64,000 nucleotides of DNA from Seriola aureovittata (taxonomy: Eukaryota; Chordata; Actinopteri; Carangiformes; Carangidae), in the NCBI RefSeq assembly GCF_021018895.1, contig NC_079373.1:23883376-23947375 (forward strand), read 5' to 3'. This document shows, in pieces, positions 1 through 12,513 of the stretch; positions within the stretch are counted from its first letter, which is position 1, and the number at the start of each line of letters is the position of its first letter. A model generated the notes under the pieces. That model was not told the DNA's origin, did no database searches, and saw nothing but the letters and a program-made list of their open reading frames with translations. The position numbers and the translations under genes are program-made.

Positions 1-1269
1 ATGCCTTACTATACTGTGACGTTTTGTGCCTGACTATACTATGACTTTTTATGCCTTACTATAGTATGACGTTTTTTGTCATTTTTATGCCTTAGTATAC
101 TATGACGTTTTTTGCCATTTTTATGCCTTATTATACTATGACGTTTTTTGACATTTTATGCTCTACTATAATATGTATTTTTTTGGCATTTTTATGCCTT
201 ACTATACTGTGACGTTTTGTGCCTGACTATACTATGACGTTTTTTGCCATTTTTATGCCTTATTATACTATGATGTTTTTTCAAATTTTTATGCCTTAAA
301 ATACTATGACGTTTTTTGCCATTTTTATGCTCTACTATAATATGTATTTTTTTGGCATTTTTATGCCTTACTATACTGTGACGTTTTGTGCCTGACTATA
401 CTATGACGTTTTTTGCCATTTTTATGCCTTATTATACTATGATGTTTTTTTGAAATTTTATGCCATACAATACTATGACGTTTTTTGACATTTTATGCTC
501 TACTATAATATGACGTTTTTTTGTCTTACTATACTATGACTTTTTTTCAAGTTTTTTTGCCTTACTATACTGTGACGTTTTGTGCCTGACTATACTATGA
601 CGTTTTTTGCCATTTTTATGCCTTATTATACTATGACGTTTTTTGAAATTTTATGCCATACTATACTATGACGTTTTTTGCCATTTTTATGCTCTACTAT
701 AATATGTATTTTTTTGGCATTTTTATGCCTTACTATACTGTGACGTTTTGTGCCTGACTATACTATGACGTTTTTTGCCATTTTTATGCTCTACTAGAAT
801 ATGACTTTTTTTTGGCATTTTTATGCCTTACTATAATATGACGTTTTATGCCTTACTATACTATGACGTTTTTTCAAGTTTTTATGCCTTACTATACAAT
901 GACGTTTTTTGCCATTTTTATGCCTTACTATACTATGACGTTTTTTTTGTCATTTTTATGCCTTAGTATACTATGATATTTTTTGAAATTTTATGCCATA
1001 CTATACTATGACGTTTTTTGCCATTTTTATGCCTTATTATACTATGATTTTTTTAGAAATTTTATGCCATACAATACTATGACGTTTTTTGACATTTTTA
1101 TGCTCTAATATAACATGTATTTTTTTGGCATTTTTATGCCTTACTATACTGTGACGTTTTGTGCCTGACTATACTATGACGTTTTTTTGCCATTTTTATG
1201 CTCTAGTAGAATATGACTTTTTTTGTCATTTTTATACTCTACTATAATATGACTTTTTTTTGGCATTTT

Positions 1270-2647
1270 TATGCCTTATTATACCATGACGTTTTTTGAA
1301 ATTTTATGCCATACAATACTATGACGTTTTTTGCCATTTTTATGCTCTACTATAATATGTATTTTTTTGGCATTTTTATGCCTTAGTATACTGTGACGTT
1401 TTATGTCTGACTATACTATGACGTTTATTCGTCATTTTTATGCCTTATTATACTATGACGTTTTTTGAAATTTTATGCCATACAATACTATGACGTTTTT
1501 TGACATTTTCATGCTCTAGTATAATATGTATTTTTTTGGCATTTTTATGCCTTACTATACTGTGACGTTTTGTGCCTGACTATAATATGACGTTTTTTGA
1601 GATTTTTATGCTCTACTAGAATATGACTTTTTTTTGGCATTTTTATGCCTTACTATAATATGACGTTTTATGCCTTACTATACTATGACGTTTTTTCAAG
1701 TTTTTATGCCTTACTATACTATGATGTTTTTTCAAGTTTTTATGCCTTACTATACTATGACGTTTTTTGCCATTTTTATGCTCTACTATAATATGTATTT
1801 TTTTGGCATTTTTATGCCTTACTATACTATGACGTTTTGTGCCTGACTATACTATGACGGTTTTTGTCATTTTTATGCCTTAGTATACTATGACATTTTT
1901 TTAAATTTTATGCCATACAATACTATGACGTTTTTTGACATTTTTATGCTTTACTATACTATGACGTTTTTTCAAGTTTTTATGCCTTATTATAATATGA
2001 CGTTTTATGCCTTACTATACTATGACGTTTTATGCCTTACTATACTATGACGTTTTTTGCCATTTTTATGCCTTATTATACTATGACGTTTTTTGAAATT
2101 TTATGCCATACAATACTATGACGTTTTTTGCCATTTTTATGCTCTACTATAATATGTATTTTTTTGGCATTTTTATGCCTTACTATACTGTGACGTTTTA
2201 TGTCTGACTATACTATGACGTTTATTCGTCATTTTTATGCCTTATTATACTATGACGTTTTTTGAAATTTTATGCCATACAATACTATGACGTTTTTTGA
2301 CATTTTCATGCTCTAGTATAATATGTATTTTTTTGGCATTTTTATGCCTTACTATACTGTGACGTTTTGTGCCTGACTATAATATGACGTTTTTTGAGAT
2401 TTTTATGCTCTACTAGAATATGACTTCTTTTTGGCATTTTTATGCCTTACTATAATATGACGTTTTATGCCTTACTATACTATGACGTTTTTTCAAGTTT
2501 TTATGCCTTACTATACTATGATGTTTTTTCAAGTTTTTATGCCTTACTATACTATGACGTTTTTTGCCATTTTTATGCTCTACTATAATATGTATTTTTT
2601 TGGCATTTTTATGCCTTACTATACTATGACGTTTTGTGCCTGACTAT
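1270..2647 (+). repeat. Higher-order repeat pair, 797-bp offset
   Basis: About 580 bp from 1270 to 1850 recurs at 2067-2647. The rare marker ATGTCTGACTATACTATG falls at 1402 and again 797 bp later, and the marker GACGTTTATTCGTC follows it in both copies. The copies differ by scattered substitutions, for example CTTAGTATA against CTTACTATA. This is a diverged pair of the roughly 800-bp higher-order repeat also seen further right. Confidence 0.75.
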
Positions 2648-3231
2648 ACTATGACGTTTTTTGCCATTTTTATGCCTTATTATACTATGACGTTTTTTGA
2701 AATTTTATGCCATACTATACTATGAAGTTTTTTGCCATTTTTATGCTCTAGTATAATATGTATTTTTTTGGCATTTTTATGCCTTACTATACTGTGACGT
2801 TTTGTGCCTGACTATACTATGACTTTTTTTGAGATTTTTATGCTCTACTAGAATATGACTTCTTTTTGGCATTTTTATGCCTTACTATAATATGACGTTT
2901 TGTGCCTGACTATACTATGACGTTTTTTGCCATTTTTATGCTCTACTATAATATGTATTTTTTTGGCATTTTTATGCCTTACTATACTGTGACGTTTTGT
3001 GCCTGACTATACTATGACGTTTTTTGCCATTTTTATGCTCTACTATAATATGTATTTTTTTGGCATTTTTATGCCTTACTATACTGTGACGTTTTGTGCC
3101 TGACTATACTATGACGTTTTTTGGCATTTTTATGCTCTACTAGAATATGACTTTTTTTTGGCATTTTTATGCCTTACTATAATATGACGTTTTATGCCTT
3201 ACTATACTATGACATTTTTTCAAGTTTTTAT

Positions 3232-4048
3232 GCCTTAATATACTATGATGTTTTTTCAAGTTTTTATGCCTTACTATACTATGATGTTTTTTGCCATTTT
3301 TATGCTCTACTATAATATGTATTTTTTTGGCATTTTTATGCTTTACTATAATATGTATTTTTTTGGCATTTTTATGCCTTACTATACTGTGACGTTTTGT
3401 GCCTGACTATACCATGACGTTTTTTGCCATTTTTATGCCTTATTATACTATGATGTTTTTTGAAATTTTATGCCATACAATACTATGACGTTTTTTGACA
3501 TTTTTATGCTCTACTATAATATGTCTTTTTTGGCTTTTTTTTGCCTTACTATACTGTGATGTTTTGTGCCTGACTATACTATGACGTTTTTTGCCATTTT
3601 TATGCCTTATTATACTATGACGTTTTTTGCCATTTTTATGCTCTACTAGAATATGACTTCTTTTTGGCATTTTTATGCCTTACTATACTGTGACGTTTTG
3701 TGCCTGACTATACTATGACTTTTTTTTGGCATTTTTATGCCTTAGTATACTATAACATTTTTTGAAATTTTATGCCATACAACACTATGACGTTTTTTGA
3801 CATTTCTATGCCTTATTATACTATGACGTTTTTTGAAATTTTATGCCATACAATACTATGACGTTTTTTGCCATTTTTATGCTCTACCATAATATGTATT
3901 TTTTTGGCATTTTTATGCCTTACTATACTGTGACGTTTTGTGCCTGACTATACTATGACGTTTTTTGCCATTTTTATGCCTTATTATAATATGACGTTTT
4001 TTGAAATTTTATGCCATACAACACTATGACATTTTTTCAAGTTTTTAT
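3232..4048 (+). repeat. Higher-order repeat copy A1 (817 bp)
   Basis: The copy starts at the variant unit with head GCCTTAATATACTATGATG and runs to the same variant 817 bp later. It contains a diagnostic internal block at 3443-3670, including the unusual spacer GTCTTTTTTGGC, that recurs without an observed change at 4260, 5102, 7148 and 7965. Confidence 0.85.
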
Positions 4049-4890
4049 GCCTTAATATACTATGATGTTTTTTCAAGTTTTTATGCCTTACTATACTATG
4101 ATGTTTTTTGCCATTTTTATGCTCTACTATAATATGTATTTTTTTGGCATTTTTATGCTTTACTATAATATGTATTTTTTTGGCATTTTTATGCCTTACT
4201 ATACTGTGACGTTTTGTGCCTGACTATACCATGACGTTTTTTGCCATTTTTATGCCTTATTATACTATGATGTTTTTTGAAATTTTATGCCATACAATAC
4301 TATGACGTTTTTTGACATTTTTATGCTCTACTATAATATGTCTTTTTTGGCTTTTTTTTGCCTTACTATACTGTGATGTTTTGTGCCTGACTATACTATG
4401 ACGTTTTTTGCCATTTTTATGCCTTATTATACTATGACGTTTTTTGCCATTTTTATGCTCTACTAGAATATGACTTCTTTTTGGCATTTTTATGCCTTAC
4501 TATACTGTGACGTTTTGTGCCTGACTATACCATGACGTTTTTTTGTCATTTTTATGCCTTAGTATACTATAACATTTTTTGAAATTTTATGCCATACAAC
4601 ACTATGACGTTTTTTGACATTTCTATGCCTTATTATACTATGACGTTTTTTGAAATTTTATGCCATACAATACTATGACGTTTTTTGCCATTTTTATGCT
4701 CTACCATAATATGTATTTTTTTGGCATTTTTATGCCTTACTATACTGTGACGTTTTGTGCCTGACTATACTATGACGTTTTTTGCCATTTTTATGCCTTA
4801 GTATAATATTACATTTTTTGAAATTTTATGCCATACAACACTATGACGTTTTTTCAAGTTTTTATGCCTTATTATAATATGACGTTTTAT
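4049..4890 (+). repeat. Higher-order repeat copy A2 (842 bp)
   Basis: Same unit order as the preceding copy but 25 nt longer (842 against 817). The excess equals one short unit and corresponds to the extra TTATTATAATATGACG-headed unit at about 4868-4892. The diagnostic block is at 4260-4487. A third copy starts at 4891, carries its block at 5102-5329 and departs from the pattern near 5455. Confidence 0.83.
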
Positions 4891-6937
4891 GCCTTAATAT
4901 ACTATGATGTTTTTTCAAGTTTTTATGCCTTACTATACTATGATGTTTTTTGCCATTTTTATGCTCTACTATAATATGTATTTTTTTGGCATTTTTATGC
5001 TTTACTATAATATGTATTTTTTTGGCATTTTTATGCCTTACTATACTGTGACGTTTTGTGCCTGACTATACCATGACGTTTTTTGCCATTTTTATGCCTT
5101 ATTATACTATGATGTTTTTTGAAATTTTATGCCATACAATACTATGACGTTTTTTGACATTTTTATGCTCTACTATAATATGTCTTTTTTGGCTTTTTTT
5201 TGCCTTACTATACTGTGATGTTTTGTGCCTGACTATACTATGACGTTTTTTGCCATTTTTATGCCTTATTATACTATGACGTTTTTTGCCATTTTTATGC
5301 TCTACTAGAATATGACTTCTTTTTGGCATTTTTATGCCTTACTATACTGTGACGTTTTGTGCCTGACTATACCATGACGTTTTTTTGTCATTTTTATGCC
5401 TTAGTATACTATAACATTTTTTGAAATTTCATGCCATACAATACTATGACGTTTTTTGACATTTTTATGCTCTACTAGAATATGACTTCTTTTGGCTTTT
5501 TTTTGCCTTACTATACTGTGACGTTTTGTGCCTGACTATACTATGACGTTTTTTGCCATTTTTATGCCTTAGTATAATATTACATTTTTTGAAATTTTAT
5601 GCCATACAACACTATGACGTTTTTTGACATTTCTATGCCTTATTATACTATGACGTTTTTTGAAATTTTATGCCATACAATACTATGACGTTTTTTGCCA
5701 TTTTTATGCTCTACCATAATATGTATTTTTTTGGCATTTTTATGCCTTACTATACTGTGATGTTTTGTGCCTGACTATACTATGACGTTTTTTGCCATTT
5801 TTATGCCTTATTATACTATGACGTTTTTTGAAATTTTATGCCATGCAATACTATGACGTTTTTTGACATTTTTATGCTCTAGTATAATATGTATTTTTTT
5901 TGCATTTTTATGCCTTACTATACTGTGACGTTTTGTGCCTGACTATACTATGACTTTTTTTGAGATTTTTATGCTCTACTAGAATATGACTTCTTTTTGG
6001 CATTTTTATGCCTTACTATACTGTGACGTTTTGTGCCTGACTATACTGTGACGTTTTTTTGCCATTTTTATGCTCTACTAGAATATGTATTTTTTTTGCA
6101 TTTTTATGCCTTACTATACTGTGACGTTTTGTGCCTGACTATACTATGACGTTTTTTTGGCATTTTTATGCTCTACTAGAATATGACTTTTTTTTGGCAT
6201 TTTTATGCCTTATTATACTATGACGTTTTTTGAAATTTTATGCCATGCAATACTATGACGTTTTTTTGGCATTTTTATGCTCTAGTATAATATGTATTTT
6301 TTTGGCATTTTTATGCCTTACTATACTGTGACGTTTTGTGCCTGACTATACTATGACTTTTTTTGAGATTTTTATGCTCTACTAGAATATGACTTCTTTT
6401 TGGCATTTTTATGCCTTACTATACTGTGACGTTTTGTGCCTGACTATACCATGACGTTTTTTTGTCATTTTTATGCCTTAGTATACTATAACATTTTTTG
6501 AAATTTCATGCCATACAATACTATGACGTTTTTTGACATTTTTATGCTCTACTATAATATGTATTTTTTTTGGCATTTTTATGCCTTACTATACTGTGAC
6601 GTTTTGTGCCTGACTATACTATGACTTTTTTTGAGATTTTTATGCTCTACTAGAATATGACTTCTTTTTGGCATTTTTATGCCTTACTATACTGTGACGT
6701 TTTGTGCCTGACTATACTGTGACGTTTTTTGCCATTTTTATGCTCTACTATAATATGTATTTTTTTGGCATTTTTATGCCTTACTATACTGTGACGTTTT
6801 GTGCCTGACTATACTATGATGTTTTATTGGCATTTTTACGCTCTACTAGAATATGACTTTTTTTTGGAATTTTTATGCCTTACTATAATATGACGTTTTA
6901 TGCCTTACTATACTATGACGTTTTTTCAAGTTTTTAT

Positions 6938-7753
6938 GCCTTACTATACTATGATGTTTTTTCAAGTTTTTATGCTTACTATACTATGATGTTTTTTGCC
7001 ATTTTTATGCTCTACTATAATATGTATTTTTTTGGCATTTTTATGCTTTACTATAATATGTATTTTTTTGGCATTTTTATGCCTTACTATACTGTGACGT
7101 TTTGTGCCTGACTAAACCATGACGTTTTTTGCCATTTTTATGCCTTATTATACTATGATGTTTTTTGAAATTTTATGCCATACAATACTATGACGTTTTT
7201 TGACATTTTTATGCTCTACTATAATATGTCTTTTTTGGCTTTTTTTTGCCTTACTATACTGTGATGTTTTGTGCCTGACTATACTATGACGTTTTTTGCC
7301 ATTTTTATGCCTTATTATACTATGACGTTTTTTGCCATTTTTATGCTCTACTAGAATATGACTTCTTTTTGGCATTTTTATGCCTTACTATACTGTGACG
7401 TTTTGTGCCTGACTATACCATGACGTTTTTTTGTCATTTTTATGCCTTAGTATACTATAAAATTTTTTGAAATTTCATGCCATACAACACTATGACGTTT
7501 TTTGACATTTCTATGCCTTATTATACTATGACGTTTTTTGAAATTTTATGCCATACAATACTATGACGTTTTTTGCCATTTTTATGCTCTACCATAATAT
7601 GTATTTTTTTGGCATTTTTATGCCTTACTATACTGTGACGTTTTGTGCCTGACTATACTATGACGTTTTTTGCCATTTTTATGCCTTAGTATAATATTAC
7701 ATTTTTTGAAATTTTATGCCATACAACACTATGACGTTTTTTCAAGTTTTTAT
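6938..7753 (+). repeat. Higher-order repeat copy A4 (816 bp)
   Basis: Matches the copies at 3232 and 4049 in unit order, with the diagnostic block at 7148-7375. It lacks one C in the head at about 6973 (ATGCTTACTATAC), which accounts for 816 instead of 817 bp. The intervening 5.5-6.9 kb is satellite with a different unit order. Confidence 0.8.
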
Positions 7754-8570
7754 GCCTTAATATACTATGATGTTTTTTCAAGTTTTTATGCCTTACTATA
7801 CTATGATGTTTTTTGCCATTTTTATGCTCTACTATAATATGTATTTTTTTGGCATTTTTATGCTTTACTATAATATGTATTTTTTTGGCATTTTTATGCC
7901 TTACTATACTGTGACGTTTTGTGCCTGACTATACCATGACGTTTTTTGCCATTTTTATGCCTTATTATACTATGATGTTTTTTGAAATTTTATGCCATAC
8001 AATACTATGACGTTTTTTGACATTTTTATGCTCTACTATAATATGTCTTTTTTGGCTTTTTTTTGCCTTACTATACTGTGATGTTTTGTGCCTGACTATA
8101 CTATGACGTTTTTTGCCATTTTTATGCCTTATTATACTATGACGTTTTTTGCCATTTTTATGCTCTACTAGAATATGACTTCTTTTTGGCATTTTTATGC
8201 CTTACTATACTGTGACGTTTTGTGCCTGACTATACCATGACGTTTTTTTGTCATTTTTATGCCTTAGTATACTATAACATTTTTTGAAATTTCATGCCAT
8301 ACAATACTATGACGTTTTTTGACATTTTTATGCTCTACTATAATATGACTTCTTTTGGCTTTTTTTTTGCCTTACTATACTGTGACGTTTTGTGCCTGAC
8401 TATACTATGACGTTTTTTGCCATTTTTATGCCTTAGTATAATATTACATTTTTTGAAATTTTATGCCATACAACACTATGACGTTTTTTGACATTTCTAT
8501 GCCTTATTATACTATGACGTTTTTTGAAATTTTATGCCATACAATACTATGACGTTTTTTGCCATTTTTA
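7754..8570 (+). repeat. Higher-order repeat copy A5 (about 817 bp)
   Basis: Begins at the GCCTTAATATACTATGATG variant and carries the diagnostic block at 7965-8192, exactly 817 bp after the previous block. It drifts from the other copies after about 8280, where CATGCCATACAATAC replaces CATACAACAC. The right boundary is approximate. Confidence 0.75.
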
Positions 8571-9369
8571 TGCTCTACCATAATATGTATTTTTTTGGCA
8601 TTTTTATGCCTTACTATACTGTGATGTTTTGTGCCTGACTATACTATGACGTTTTTTGCCATTTTTATGCCTTATTATACTATGACGTTTTTTGAAATTT
8701 TATGCCATGCAATACTATGACGTTTTTTGACATTTTTATGCTCTAGTATAATATGTATTTTTTTGGCATTTTTATGCCTTACTATACTGTGACGTTTTGT
8801 GCCTGACTATACTATGACTTTTTTTGAGATTTTTATGCTCTACTAGAATATGACTTCTTTTTGGCATTTTTATGCCTTACTATACTGTGACGTTTTGTGC
8901 CTGACTATACTGTGACGTTTTTTGCCATTTTTATGCTCTACTAGAATATGTATTTTTTTTGCATTTTTATGCCTTACTATACTGTGACGTTTTGTGCCTG
9001 ACTATACTATGACGTTTTTTTGGCATTTTTATGCTCTACTAGAATATGACTTTTTTTTGGCATTTTTATGCCTTATTATACTATGACGTTTTTTGAAATT
9101 TTATGCCATGCAATACTATGACGTTTTTTGACATTTTTATGCTCTAGTATAATATGTATTTTTTTGGCATTTTTATGCCTTACTATACTGTGACGTTTTG
9201 TGCCTGACTATACTATGACTTTTTTTGAGATTTTTATGCTCTACTAGAATATGACTTCTTTTTGGCATTTTTATGCCTTACTATACTGTGACGTTTTGTG
9301 CCTGACTATACCATGACGTTTTTTTGTCATTTTTATGCCTTAGTATACTATAACATTTTTTGAAATTTT

Positions 9370-10705
9370 ATGCCATGCAATACTATGACGTTTTTTGACA
9401 TTTTTATGCTCTAGTATAATATGTATTTTTTTGGCATTTTTATGCCTTACTATACTGTGACGTTTTGTGCCTGACTATACTATGACTTTTTTTGAGATTT
9501 TTATGCTCTACTAGAATATGACTTCTTTTTGGCATTTTTATGCCTTACTATACTGTGACGTTTTGTGCCTGACTATACTGTGACGTTTTTTGCCATTTTT
9601 ATGCTCTACTAGAATATGTATTTTTTTTGCATTTTTATGCCTTACTATACTGTGACGTTTTGTGCCTGACTATACTATGACGTTTTTTTGGCATTTTTAT
9701 GCTCTACTAGAATATGACTTTTTTTTGGCATTTTTATGCCTTACTATAATATGACGTTTTATGCCTTACTATACTATGACGTTTTTTCAAGTTTTTATGC
9801 CTTACTATACTATGATGTTTTTTCAAGTTTTTATGCCTTACTATACTATGATGTTTTTTGCCATTTTTATGCTCTACTATAATATGTATTTTTTTGGCAT
9901 TTTTATGCTTTACTATAATATGTTTTTTTTGGCATTTTTATGCCTTACTATACTGTGACGTTTTGTGCCTGACTATACTATGACTTTTTTTGAGATTTTT
10001 ATGCTCTACTAGAATATGACTTCTTTTTGGCATTTTTATGCCTTACTATACTGTGACGTTTTGTGCCTGACTATACCATGACGTTTTTTTGTCATTTTTA
10101 TGCCTTAGTATACTATAACATTTTTTGAAATTTCATGCCATACAATACTATGACGTTTTTTGACATTTTTATGCTCTAGTATAATATGTATTTTTTTGGC
10201 ATTTTTATGCCTTACTATACTGTGACGTTTTGTGCCTGACTATACTATGACTTTTTTTGAGATTTTTATGCTCTACTAGAATATGACTTCTTTTTGGCAT
10301 TTTTATGCCTTACTATACTGTGACGTTTTGTGCCTGACTATACTGTGACGTTTTTTTGCCATTTTTATGCTCTACTAGAATATGTATTTTTTTTGCATTT
10401 TTATGCCTTACTATACTGTGACGTTTTGTGCCTGACTATACTATGACGTTTTTTTGGCATTTTTATGCTCTACTAGAATATGACTTTTTTTTGGCATTTT
10501 TATGCCTTACTATAATATGACGTTTTATGCCTTACTATACTATGACGTTTTTTCAAGTTTTTATGCCTTACTATACTATGATGTTTTTTCAAGTTTTTAT
10601 GCCTTACTATACTATGATGTTTTTTGCCATTTTTATGCTCTACTATAATATGTATTTTTTTGGCATTTTTATGCTTTACTATAATATGTATTTTTTTGGC
10701 ATTTT
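9370..10705 (+). repeat. Higher-order repeat pair, about 766-bp offset
   Basis: The block at 9370-9940 recurs at 10135-10705. A run of CAAG-spacer units starts at 9761 and again at 10527, 766 bp apart. The unit CTAGTATAATATG occurs at 9411 and 10176. The period is shorter than the 817-bp family, which suggests an independent amplification within the same array. Confidence 0.75.
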
Positions 10706-10770
10706 TATGCCTTACTATACTGTGACGTTTTGTGCCTGACTAAACCATGACGTTTTTTGCCATTTTTATG

Positions 10771-11240
10771 CCTTATTATACTATGATGTTTTTTTTTAAA
10801 TTTTATGCCATACAATACTATGACGTTTTTTGACATTTTTATGCTTTACTATAATATGACTTTTTTTGGCTTTTTTTTTTGCCTTACTATACTGTGACGT
10901 TTTGTGCCTGACTATACTATGACGTTTTTTGCCATTTTTATGCCTTATTATACTATGACGTTTTTTGAAATTTTATGCCATACTATACTATGACGTTTTT
11001 TTTGTCATTTTTATGCCTTATTATACTATGATGTTTTTTTTTAAATTTTATGCCATACAATACTATGACGTTTTTTGACATTTTTATGCTTTACTATAAT
11101 ATGACTTTTTTTGGCTTTTTTTTTTGCCTTACTATACTGTGACGTTTTGTGCCTGACTATACTATGACGTTTTTTGCCATTTTTATGCCTTATTATACTA
11201 TGACGTTTTTTGAAATTTTATGCCATACTATACTATGACG
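10771..11240 (+). repeat. Local 245-bp tandem duplication inside the satellite
   Basis: A segment starting CCTTATTATACTATGATG with a run of nine or ten Ts before AAATTTTATG begins at 10771 and again at 11016. Unit order between the copies is the same, with small T-run length changes. The second copy diverges at about 11240, where GGCATTTTTATGCCCTAC appears. Confidence 0.8.
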
Positions 11241-11424
11241 TTTTTTGGCATTTTTATGCCCTACTATAATATGTATTTTTTTGGCATTTTTATGCCTTAC
11301 TATACTGTAACGTTTTATGCCTTACTATACTATGACATTTTTTCGAGTTTTTATGCCTTACTATACTATGACGTTTTTTCAAGTTTTTATGCCTTACTAT
11401 ACTATGACGTTTTTTCAAGTTTTT

Positions 11425-11740
11425 GTGCCTTATTATAATATGACGATTTATGCCTTACTATACTATAACGTTTTATGCCTTACTATACTATGACATTTTT
11501 TCAAGTTTTTATGCCTTACTATACTATGACGTTTTTTCAAGTTTTTATGCCTTACTATACTATGACGTTTTTTCAAGTTTTTGTGCCTTATTATAATATG
11601 ACGATTTATGCCTTACTATACTATAACGTTTTATGCCTTACTATACTATGACATTTTTTCAAGTTTTTATGCCTTAATATACTATGACGTTTTTTCAAGT
11701 TTTTATACCTTACTATACTATGACGTTTTTTCAAGTTTTT
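11425..11740 (+). repeat. Local 158-bp tandem duplication near the array edge
   Basis: The marker GTGCCTTATTATAATATGA occurs at 11425 and 11583, 158 bp apart, each followed by an ACGATTTATG short unit and then three CAAG-spacer units. A partial copy without the marker precedes them from about 11310. This simple structure lies next to the degraded array edge. Confidence 0.8.
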
Positions 11741-12193
11741 ATGCCTTACTATACTATGACGTTTTTTTTACATTTTTATGCCTTACTGTACTATGACTTT
11801 TTTTTTTAAATTCTATGCCTTACTGTACGATGATATTTTTTGACATTTTATGCCTTACTATACTATGACTTTATATGAAGTTTTATGACTTACTGTACGA
11901 TGATATTTTTTGACATTTTATGCCTTACCATACTTTGATTTTCTATGACGTTTTATGCCTTACTGTATGATATTTTATGAGGTTTTATTGCTTATCATAC
12001 TATGACTTTTTTTTTTACATTTTTATGCCTTACTGTACTATGTCTTTTTTTTTTTTTTTTTAATTTTATGCCTTACTAAACAATGACATTTTATACTTAA
12101 CCATACCATGACTTTTTAGGAAATTTTATGCCTTACTATACTATGACATTTTATGCCTTACTATACTATGACTTTTTTTAAAAAAATTTATGC

Positions 12194-12513
12194 CGAGCGT
12201 CTACTGACTCCAATGGGGAAGCATAGAGTGGGTTATTCCACTGCAGCGAAACTATACGGTCATTGGATAAATGCTTGGCTTTTTCCCGCCCATCGGACGC
12301 TCAGCGTCTCTAGGGGTCTATGGGGCAGTGGGCTGGCCCGGACTCTCGGCTTCTGCATGACGATTGGATGATCTGTCTGAGGCTTAGTCCCTTTTTGATT
12401 GACAGCGAAATGAGCGAATCAGCGATCTTGAAGTATAAGCATCCACCGGACACATTTTATGATGTAGGCCGAAAATGAGCTTCCCCTCCTTATAAGACCA
12501 GCAGCCGCCACTG
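12194..12513 (-). mobile_element. hAT-type DNA transposon end (truncated), core of the inverted satellite
   Basis: This 320-bp segment is clearly not satellite: it is much richer in G and C and has no unit periodicity. Read on the minus strand it starts at 12513 with CAGTGGCGGCTGCTGGTC, followed by a GGGGAAGCTCATTTTCGGCC tract. I recognise this as the terminal pattern of hAT-superfamily non-autonomous elements common in teleosts (from memory). It contains a short hairpin GACGCTCAGCGTC at about 12297-12309, and GAGCGTC at 12194 is complementary to part of it. No second terminus and no matching 8-bp target duplication is visible (flanks TTTATGCC and AAAAAGTC), so the element looks truncated at 12194. 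The open frame crossing it is read-through from satellite. Confidence 0.62.

Larger units (their letters stand above)
1..12193 (+). repeat. AT-rich satellite array, left arm (36-nt and 25-nt units)
   Basis: The whole stretch is tandem repeats. The long unit is 36 nt and starts ATGCCTTACTATACTATGA, followed by CGTTTTTTGCCATTTTT. The short unit is 25 nt, the same head ending in CGTTTT. Recognisable unit classes recur in fixed order: heads ATGCCTTACTATACTGTGA, GTGCCTGACTATACTATGA, ATGCTCTACTATAATATG, ATGCTCTACTAGAATATGA and ATGCCATACAATACTATGA. The plus strand is T-rich throughout and almost every intact unit carries a single CpG inside TGACGT. The array begins at base 1, so its true length is unknown. 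The last 400 bp (about 11760-12190) are degraded, with longer T runs, lost CpGs and TGAAGTTTT spacers. I do not know this satellite by name. A pericentromeric, subtelomeric or interstitial location cannot be told from this window. Confidence 0.97.

Noticed and set aside
3443..8192. Five identical 75-codon minus-strand frames (3443, 4260, 5102, 7148, 7965) with 12-residue periodicity
   Set aside because: The 36-nt satellite unit equals 12 codons, so a stop-free phase stays open over many units. Identity follows from the higher-order repeat, not from protein constraint.
6875..11796. Plus-strand frames reading MPYYTMTFF-type repeats
   Set aside because: Same cause: in-frame translation of 36-nt satellite units. 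There is no start context or any non-repeat domain.
1..12193. CRISPR array
   Set aside because: The units are contiguous variants of one sequence with no unique spacers, and the sequence is vertebrate-like.
12153..12371. 72-codon frame crossing the satellite/hAT junction
   Set aside because: It starts in satellite and ends in the transposon fragment. There is no recognisable domain.
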